A DNA stretch of 28,119 bases from SMAG-U1939 sp036376595 (GTDB taxonomy: Bacteria; Chloroflexota; Ktedonobacteria; Ktedonobacterales; JADMIN01): contig DASVAA010000088.1 in assembly GCA_036376595.1 (NCBI GenBank), positions 1 to 28,119 of the forward strand, given 5' to 3'. This document shows positions 23,831 through 28,119 of the stretch, piece after piece. Every line of letters begins with the position of its first letter. The first letter of the stretch is position 1. A model generated the notes under the pieces. It had not been told where the DNA came from. It ran no database searches and saw nothing but the letters and a program-made list of their open reading frames with translations. The position numbers and the translations under genes are program-made.

Positions 23831-23976
23831 CCAGAGCGCGCACCACGCCGATCCTGGCGGAGAGTGCGCAGCGCGTCCGCCTGCACATTGACGTGATGGA
23901 GTAGACTGGCAGTGTAGCGGCATGCGTGCTCAGTGCGCTTGGTGCGCCGCTGGAAGCCGCGCGGAGGCGAGGGAAC

Positions 23977-24894
23977 ATGGGCGAGGTCTTTGAGCTCAAG
24001 CGCACCGACTTGCCAGCCATCTATCGCGCGGCGAGTGACGAATCTGGCAGAGGGCAGCGCGTATTTCAGGTCTCTACGGTTATCGGGCTGTTCCTCCTAG
24101 TCGTCGCCGCGATCGCCGGTCTGGGTACCGTCAAGATTCACAGCATTGATTGGGCGGGTGTGATCGCCGCGGCAGCTTTCTTCACGGCGATCATCGTCCG
24201 CACGTATCGGCTGATCACCCAGCCTGACAAGGTCTGGTACAACGGCCGCGCGGTTGCCGAATCAGGCAAGACACTTGGCTGGCGCTACGCGGTAGGCGGC
24301 GAGCCGTTCGGCATCAATGCGCTAACGCCGCCGCAAGCGGATAAGCGGCTGGCCGAGCGCCTCACCGAGATGCTGACCGATATTCGCCACCTGCCGCTCG
24401 ATCCCGCCTCTGAGGGCGCGGAGCAGATCTCGCCGGCGATGCGTGCGCTGCGGGCGCGTCCCCTCGAGGACCGCAAGGCCACGTACGCGGAGGGACGGAT
24501 TGCCGCCCAGCAAGCGTGGTATGCGCGCAAAGCCAAGGAGAACAAGCGCCTCGCGCGGCTGTGGAATGCCATCCTGCTCGCCATCGAGATTGTCGGCGGC
24601 GTCGCCGCGATCCTCAAAGCCATCGGCGTGCTGCCGCTGGACCTGCTTGGATTGTTTGGCACTGTGGCGGCCGCCGGCACGTCGTGGCTGCAAGCCAAAC
24701 AGTATACGGCGCTGGCGCAGACGTACTCCATCACCTCGTACGAGCTGGCCGCGATTAGAGCCCGGATCGCCGATCAGACGACGGAAGATGACTGGGCGCG
24801 CTTCGTTGACGAGGCTGAAGAAGCCATCTCGCGCGAGCACATGCTGTGGCGCGCCTCGCATGCCGATATCCCCACCCCCAAGGTCGAGTTCTGA
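23977..24894 (+). CDS. double-SLATT (DUF4231) membrane protein, likely conflict-system effector
   Basis: This 305-residue protein has two membrane hairpins. The first, helices at about 31-50 and 59-76, is followed by KVWYNGRAVAESGKTLGWRY and then GEPF. The second, about 196-215 and 220-238, is followed by a soluble helix and AISREHMLW near the end. These motifs match the paired SLATT_3/SLATT_1 domains (DUF4231) described as two-TM effectors or pore-formers associated with nucleotide-sensing (SMODS/SLOG) and other bacterial conflict systems. The ATG at 23977 has GAGGGAAC just before it. Possible -35 TTGACG at 23888 has only a poor -10 17 bases on. It is first of three same-strand genes (53 bp to the RipA-like gene). 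Domain call strong; membrane disruption upon infection is inference from the family. Confidence 0.85.
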   Translation: MGEVFELKRTDLPAIYRAASDESGRGQRVFQVSTVIGLFLLVVAAIAGLGTVKIHSIDWAGVIAAAAFFTAIIVRTYRLITQPDKVWYNGRAVAESGKTLGWRYAVGGEPFGINALTPPQADKRLAERLTEMLTDIRHLPLDPASEGAEQISPAMRALRARPLEDRKATYAEGRIAAQQAWYARKAKENKRLARLWNAILLAIEIVGGVAAILKAIGVLPLDLLGLFGTVAAAGTSWLQAKQYTALAQTYSITSYELAAIRARIADQTTEDDWARFVDEAEEAISREHMLWRASHADIPTPKVEF

Positions 24895-24947
24895 ACGTCA
24901 GCTCCTGCGTAGGCGCCGCCAACTCCTAGCATGTTGAGGGGGATACC

Positions 24948-25562
24948 GTGAGCAATCCATCTGCCACGCCGTCCACACCCGCCGCCACTGCCGTCACGAC
25001 TGTGACCGACGAACCGGGCTTCTTCAAACAGTATCAGCTTGTATCGCAAGACGCTCGCGCACTCAGAGAGCAGCGCGACCGCGTGAGTACTATGTTCTTG
25101 AGTGTGATCACCTTGATCCTCGGCGCACAGGGCTATCTGCTCGTGTCCAACAAGGATAGCGATCCCCGTTCGATGGTGCTCATTTGGGTCATCGCCTTAT
25201 TCGGCGGCTGGCTCTGTCTCATTTGGCGGCGAGCCATCCGCAGCTTCAAAGAACTGCTCAACTTCCGCTACTATGCGCTGAAACGCTGGGAGAGCGATGC
25301 CTTTGCTCAGGAGTTGAGCTATTTCGTTGCGGAGGAAGTGCTGTATCATGCCCACGACGCCAACGCAGTGTCCGCTATCCCGCTAGGGGCTGATTACGTG
25401 GCGATGCGCGACCGTGATCGTGATCGAATCCCATTCTTCAGCGACACCTATAGTCTTCTGCCGCGGGCGGCGATTGTGGCGCTGTGGGGCATCGCGCTGA
25501 TACGCACCGGCTTTTTCGTGCTGGCGTTGCTGGCCGTGCAGATACCCATCCATCTCGGATGA
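24948..25562 (+). CDS. RipA-like membrane protein
   Basis: This 204-residue protein has a polar N-terminal 25 residues, then FKQYQ and REQRDRVSTMFLSVITLILG with membrane helices at about 46-66 and 77-94, followed by RRAIRSFKELLNFRYYALKRWE and a C-terminal helix at about 173-200. The helix pair followed by W-x-x-x-I-R-S-x-K-x-L-N and K-x-x-x-x-x-E resembles RipA, a Francisella cytoplasmic membrane protein family of octameric type that is common in bacteria near effector genes. GTG 24948 follows GAGGGGGAT. The gene follows the SLATT gene by 53 bp. Its stop overlaps an alternative ATG of the next gene by ATGA. Topology is sure; the RipA match is moderate. Confidence 0.6.
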   Translation: MSNPSATPSTPAATAVTTVTDEPGFFKQYQLVSQDARALREQRDRVSTMFLSVITLILGAQGYLLVSNKDSDPRSMVLIWVIALFGGWLCLIWRRAIRSFKELLNFRYYALKRWESDAFAQELSYFVAEEVLYHAHDANAVSAIPLGADYVAMRDRDRDRIPFFSDTYSLLPRAAIVALWGIALIRTGFFVLALLAVQIPIHLG

Positions 25563-25696
25563 TGACCCCGCTTCACGTAGGATACGATAAGCCGCGCAAT
25601 GAGGATGTAAGCGAACTGCGGCGCATAGCCGCCAGGGCGGTGCGCGCGCCGCTCGCACCTGCGCGCCTGAGCGGTTCACGGAGAAGGCAGACGGCG

Positions 25697-26206
25697 ATGA
25701 CCGATAACCTTCCGCACAAGAACGGCGTCTTCATCAGCGTGGGCAACGGCCTGAGCGCCAGCCAGGAACAGCTCGTCGCGGTGATCGAGGCGCTGCTGCG
25801 CGACCACCAGCGTCCCGGCCTGACGCTGGGTCGCAACGCGCACTCAGACGGTGATCCCCTGACGGCCGTTCGCGCGCTGATCATGGACGCAGCGGGCGTG
25901 CTGGTGGTGGCGTTCGCCCGGCTGCGGATTGACGCGGGGATCGAGTATCCCAATACGCCGCACGCCGCCCAGATTGCGCCGCGCCAGACCTGCACAGTCT
26001 GGAATCAGCTCGAAGCCGCGATGGCGTTCCAGGCGGGCAAGCCGCTGCTCGTACTGGCCGACAAGCGCCTGCATCGCGAGGGGATTCTCGATCCAACCGC
26101 GAGCGCGACGCCGGTGGTTTGGTTCAGCCTTGATGTGGAAAGCGGGGTGCCGCTGGGGTCTCTGGAAGATGCGATTCTGTCGTGGCTTCGGACGCTGCCG
26201 GATTGA
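25697..26206 (+). CDS. small TIR/SLOG-like alpha/beta protein, putative nucleotide-handling effector or sensor
   Basis: This 169-residue single-domain protein has alternating strands and helices: GVFISVGNG (10-18), LVAVIEALLRDHQ, TAVRALIMDAAGVLVVAFAR (57-75) and WNQLEAAMAFQAGKPLLVLAD (102-122). The last resembles the TIR motif in which a glutamate on a helix (here Glu106) sits before a strand, as in TIR NADases; the opening FIS strand and the DAAGVLVVAF strand fit too. A SLOG or nucleoside-deoxyribosyltransferase-like fold is an alternative. No membrane helix is present. ATG 25697 has GGAGAAGG upstream. An ATG at 25559 overlaps the RipA-like stop (ATGA) and would add 46 residues, so the two may be coupled. 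The TIR reading is tentative. Confidence 0.6.
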   Translation: MTDNLPHKNGVFISVGNGLSASQEQLVAVIEALLRDHQRPGLTLGRNAHSDGDPLTAVRALIMDAAGVLVVAFARLRIDAGIEYPNTPHAAQIAPRQTCTVWNQLEAAMAFQAGKPLLVLADKRLHREGILDPTASATPVVWFSLDVESGVPLGSLEDAILSWLRTLPD

Positions 26207-26211
26207 GGATG

Positions 26212-26240
26212 TTGCCGCTTGCGCGCCAGGGTGCGATACT
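26212..26240 (+). promoter_or_regulatory. promoter of the small-protein/HNH group
   Basis: TTGCCG (26212-26217) and GATACT (26235-26240) are spaced by 17 bases. A start near 26247 gives a leader of about 43 bases before the GTG at 26290. This suggests the group is transcribed separately from the SLATT genes. Confidence 0.5.
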
Positions 26241-26289
26241 TGGGTTGATGATAGGGCGGTGAAAGCGCGCCGTGAACGGAGGTGGTCCT

Positions 26290-26538
26290 GTGGCAACACA
26301 GATCCAAACCGACGCCGAGCGAGAAGTGGCCGAGTTCCTTGCCGGCCAGCCCTCGCCGCAGGAGATCCTGCGGTTCCACCCATCGCCTGAGGTCGTCGAG
26401 CGTGCCCATCAGCTCCTCTTGGCCGAGCGCCAGAATGACATCACCGACGCCGAGCGGCGTGAGCTCGATAGCTACGAGTATCTCGAACACCTCCTGCGCA
26501 TGATCAAGGCGGAAGCGCACCGGCGCTTGGCGGCCTAA
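26290..26538 (+). CDS. small helical protein, paralogue 1, partner of HNH endonuclease
   Basis: This 82-residue, mostly helical protein has E-V-A-E-F-L, I-L-R-F-H-P-S-P-E, ITDAERRELDSYEYLEHLLR and MIKAEAHRRLAA. Such proteins commonly precede HNH endonuclease genes in cyanobacteria and Chloroflexi, so an antitoxin or regulator is possible, but no activity has been shown here. It shares about half its positions with the next gene. GTG 26290 follows GGAGG by seven bases; GTG 26272 in frame is further from it. It has a promoter just upstream. Confidence 0.72.
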   Translation: MATQIQTDAEREVAEFLAGQPSPQEILRFHPSPEVVERAHQLLLAERQNDITDAERRELDSYEYLEHLLRMIKAEAHRRLAA

Positions 26539-26573
26539 CTTGGGAGCGAACCTCTATTGAAGTGAGGTATCAC

Positions 26574-26831
26574 ATGGCGACCACGGTAGTATCAAACGCT
26601 GAGCAGGAGGTCATCGCGTTTCTCCTGCGCTCCCCTTCGCTCCGCGAAATCGCCGACTTCCAGCTTTCGCCAGAGGCCAATGACCGGATCGACGCGCTGC
26701 TTGATGCCGATCGGGCCGGCACGATGACCGACGCCGACCGGGACGAGATGGAGCGCTATCTGCACTTCGAGCACTTCATGCGCATGCTAAAGATTCAGGC
26801 GCACGCTCGACTTGCCCAACAGGCTTCATGA
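26574..26831 (+). CDS. small helical protein, paralogue 2, directly before HNH endonuclease
   Basis: This 85-residue paralogue of the preceding protein aligns along its full length: NAEQEVIAFLLRSPSLREIA, DFQLSPEANDRIDALLDADR, TMTDADRDEMERYLHFEHF and MRMLKIQAHARLA. The pair probably arose by tandem duplication. The ATG at 26574 follows GAGG by six bases and the stop at 26829-26831 precedes the HNH ATG by four bases, so the two are likely coupled. An antitoxin role is plausible by arrangement only. Confidence 0.74.
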   Translation: MATTVVSNAEQEVIAFLLRSPSLREIADFQLSPEANDRIDALLDADRAGTMTDADRDEMERYLHFEHFMRMLKIQAHARLAQQAS

Positions 26832-26835
26832 GTCG

Positions 26836-27255
26836 ATGGCTGAGAAAGCAAGGATTCCGCGGCGACTCCGTGATCGTGTCCATGATCGGGCTGGTGGCTG
26901 CTGCGAATATTGTCTCGTTCATGAGCGGTACAGCATCAAGTCGTACCAGGCGGATCATGTCATCGCGGAGAAGCATGGCGGTTTGGCGGCCGAGAGTAAC
27001 CTGGCATGGTCGTGTGCTGTCTGTAACTATCTCAAGGGCACTGACCTTACCTCAATCGACCCACAAACGGGCAAACTCGCGCGACTCTACAATTCGCGGA
27101 CACAACGGTGGGAGCGGCACTTTCGACTCAGCGGCGCTCTCATCGAGCCATTGACTGCAACTGGCCGTGTCACCGTCCGCATCCTGCGGTTGAACGATAC
27201 TGACCGCGTGGATGAGCGCGAGCTACTCGTCCGTTTCGGCATGTATCCGCGGTAG
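26836..27255 (+). CDS. HNH endonuclease
   Basis: This 139-residue HNH nuclease has the CxxC knuckle Cys23/Cys26 (CCEYC), the D40-H41 core of ADHVIAEKHGG, Asn55 in ESNLAW, and the second knuckle CAVC (60-63) followed by N64. Together they form the zinc-supported beta-beta-alpha-metal site. The C-terminal half (TGKLARLYNSRTQRWERHF, GRVTVRILRLN) is typical of a subfamily often paired with small helical proteins, as here. A DNA-cleaving role is expected, but the target is unknown. ATG 26836 was chosen; it starts four bases after the preceding stop. The 3' 33 bases overlap the convergent oxidoreductase. Confidence 0.92.
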   Translation: MAEKARIPRRLRDRVHDRAGGCCEYCLVHERYSIKSYQADHVIAEKHGGLAAESNLAWSCAVCNYLKGTDLTSIDPQTGKLARLYNSRTQRWERHFRLSGALIEPLTATGRVTVRILRLNDTDRVDERELLVRFGMYPR

Positions 27256-28119
27256 GTCCGCTGACCCCGCGTGCGGCGCGGGCGGGCGCACGAGCCACTG
27301 CACCGCGCGCAGTTTTGAGGGCTTGGGCGGCGTGTGGGGGACATGCGAGGCGGGTTCGAAGGGGCGGTGGTTCCCTCCGATGGAGGCCCGCCCGCCGTCG
27401 AGCAGGTCGAGCAGCGCGTTGACGCTCTGCGCCACGCCTTCCACCATCAGGTAGCCGGAGGGCTTCATCGCGTCGCCCACCTGGTATAGTCCTGCCAGCG
27501 AGGTCGCGGCTGAGAGGTCTTCGCCTTGCACAGCGCGATTTACCGGCCACTCGCCACGATACTGGCTCATCGTCAGGATGCGCATGCGTGTGCCTAGCTC
27601 GTCGCCAAAGAGCCGGCGCAGGTCGGCTTTGGCGGCTTCGCGCTCGGCGTTGATGTCGTCGCCGCGCAGAATCTGGTGCGTGATCAAGAGGTGCTTGCCC
27701 GGCGGGGCGAGGCGCCGGTCGCTGTTGGAGGGCTGCACCACGCCGGCGATGCGCTCGGTATCCAGGCAGTACATAATGCCGCGGTGGGGGATGATCGACA
27801 CGTCGCTGAGCAAGTGGACCTTGAGGCCGCTCGCCTCGCGCACCCGCACGCGCGCGCGCTCCGCCTGTTCCTCTACCGTCTGATCTCCGCTCGCGCGACT
27901 GCCATCTGCCAGCCCGGCCAGCCGCGCGGTGGCCTGTGGCCCGATGTTGCTAATCACTATGGGCGCCATCAGGCGCGTCTCGGCGCCGGTCGCGCGGTCG
28001 CGCACGCGCACGCCCTTCACCTGCGTGCCGTCGTGCTCGATGGCCCGCACGTCGTGCTCCAGGCGCAGCTCGCCGCCGGCCGCCAGCACGCGCCGCTCTA
28101 GCTCGCCGGTCAGCGCCGC
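27223..28119 (-). CDS. phytoene-desaturase-like FAD-dependent oxidoreductase (5' part missing)
   Basis: The frame is open to the right edge, so the N-terminal Rossmann FAD motif lies outside. The visible 298 residues include RRVLAAGGELRLEHDVRAIE, IVISNIGPQATARLAG and, near the end, GLYQVGDAMKPSGYLMVEGV followed by AQSVNALLDLL. The last is the C-terminal FAD-contacting GD motif of CrtI-type desaturases, carotenoid isomerases and related NAD(P)/FAD proteins. A role in carotenoid or terpenoid metabolism is therefore likely, though not certain. The final 45 residues are P/H-rich and extend past the conserved domain; they end inside the HNH gene on the other strand. Partial gene. Confidence 0.8.
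   Translation of the reverse strand, partial: AALTGELERRVLAAGGELRLEHDVRAIEHDGTQVKGVRVRDRATGAETRLMAPIVISNIGPQATARLAGLADGSRASGDQTVEEQAERARVRVREASGLKVHLLSDVSIIPHRGIMYCLDTERIAGVVQPSNSDRRLAPPGKHLLITHQILRGDDINAEREAAKADLRRLFGDELGTRMRILTMSQYRGEWPVNRAVQGEDLSAATSLAGLYQVGDAMKPSGYLMVEGVAQSVNALLDLLDGGRASIGGNHRPFEPASHVPHTPPKPSKLRAVQWLVRPPAPHAGSADLPRIHAETDE

Noticed and set aside
24948..25562. RipA-like protein as a holin or phage gene
   Set aside because: It has no dual-start or charged-tail holin features, and no phage genes adjoin it.
27345..27365. T-loop-like GGTTCGAA suggesting a tRNA
   Set aside because: No acceptor or anticodon stems can be built around it, and it lies within the oxidoreductase coding sequence.

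Overview
The window is GC-rich and gene-dense, with short intergenic gaps. The gene mix suggests a high-GC Chloroflexota (Ktedonobacteria-like) bacterium: a beta-propeller anti-sigma factor beside an ECF sigma factor, DUF5808 and DUF2905 membrane proteins, a Lipoprotein_15 lipoprotein, an orphan Clp-N protein, a UMPS-like PyrE, and GC-rich interspersed palindromes with 9-bp 'CCTCTGCGT' repeats. This assignment is inference; no rRNA or other marker gene is present and no tRNA was found.

Layout. (1) 1-2714, minus strand: a probable operon of an inositol-monophosphatase-like enzyme, a FluG/NodGS-type amidohydrolase, and a squalene-cyclase-like protein cut by the left edge. (2) 2937-5945, plus: a GT87-like membrane glycosyltransferase carrying about 90 codons of repeat-derived DNA in frame, then a membrane TPR protein. 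(3) 6233-8333, minus: a two-repeat Clp-N protein without ATPase, and an Mrp-family P-loop ATPase with an N-terminal DUF1858 domain. (4) 8878-10129, plus: three small proteins (two membrane, one zinc ribbon). (5) 10276-14550: alpha/beta hydrolase, PaaI-like thioesterase, MazG-like pyrophosphohydrolase, a divergent DDAH/amidinotransferase-like enzyme and a convergent class V aminotransferase. (6) 14883-15728: lipoprotein and DUF2905 protein. (7) 15739-18068, minus: ECF sigma factor followed by its probable membrane anti-sigma partner. (8) 18366-23747: pyrE-pyrD, a membrane protein, a cytochrome P450 divergent from a TetR regulator, and a detached pyrF.

(9) 23977-27255, plus: the most unusual stretch. 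A double-SLATT (DUF4231) membrane protein, a RipA-like membrane protein and a small TIR/SLOG-like alpha/beta protein lie in one direction, followed by two tandem paralogous small helical proteins and an HNH endonuclease behind their own promoter. This looks like a compact conflict or defence island between housekeeping pyrF and a carotenoid-desaturase-like oxidoreductase. (10) 27223-28119, minus: that FAD-dependent oxidoreductase, cut at its N-terminus by the right edge.

PyrE, PyrD and PyrF supply three of the last steps of UMP synthesis. The sigma/anti-sigma pair is probably one regulatory unit. The P450 is probably controlled by the adjacent TetR. The SLATT/RipA/TIR-like genes may act together, but nothing in the sequence proves it.
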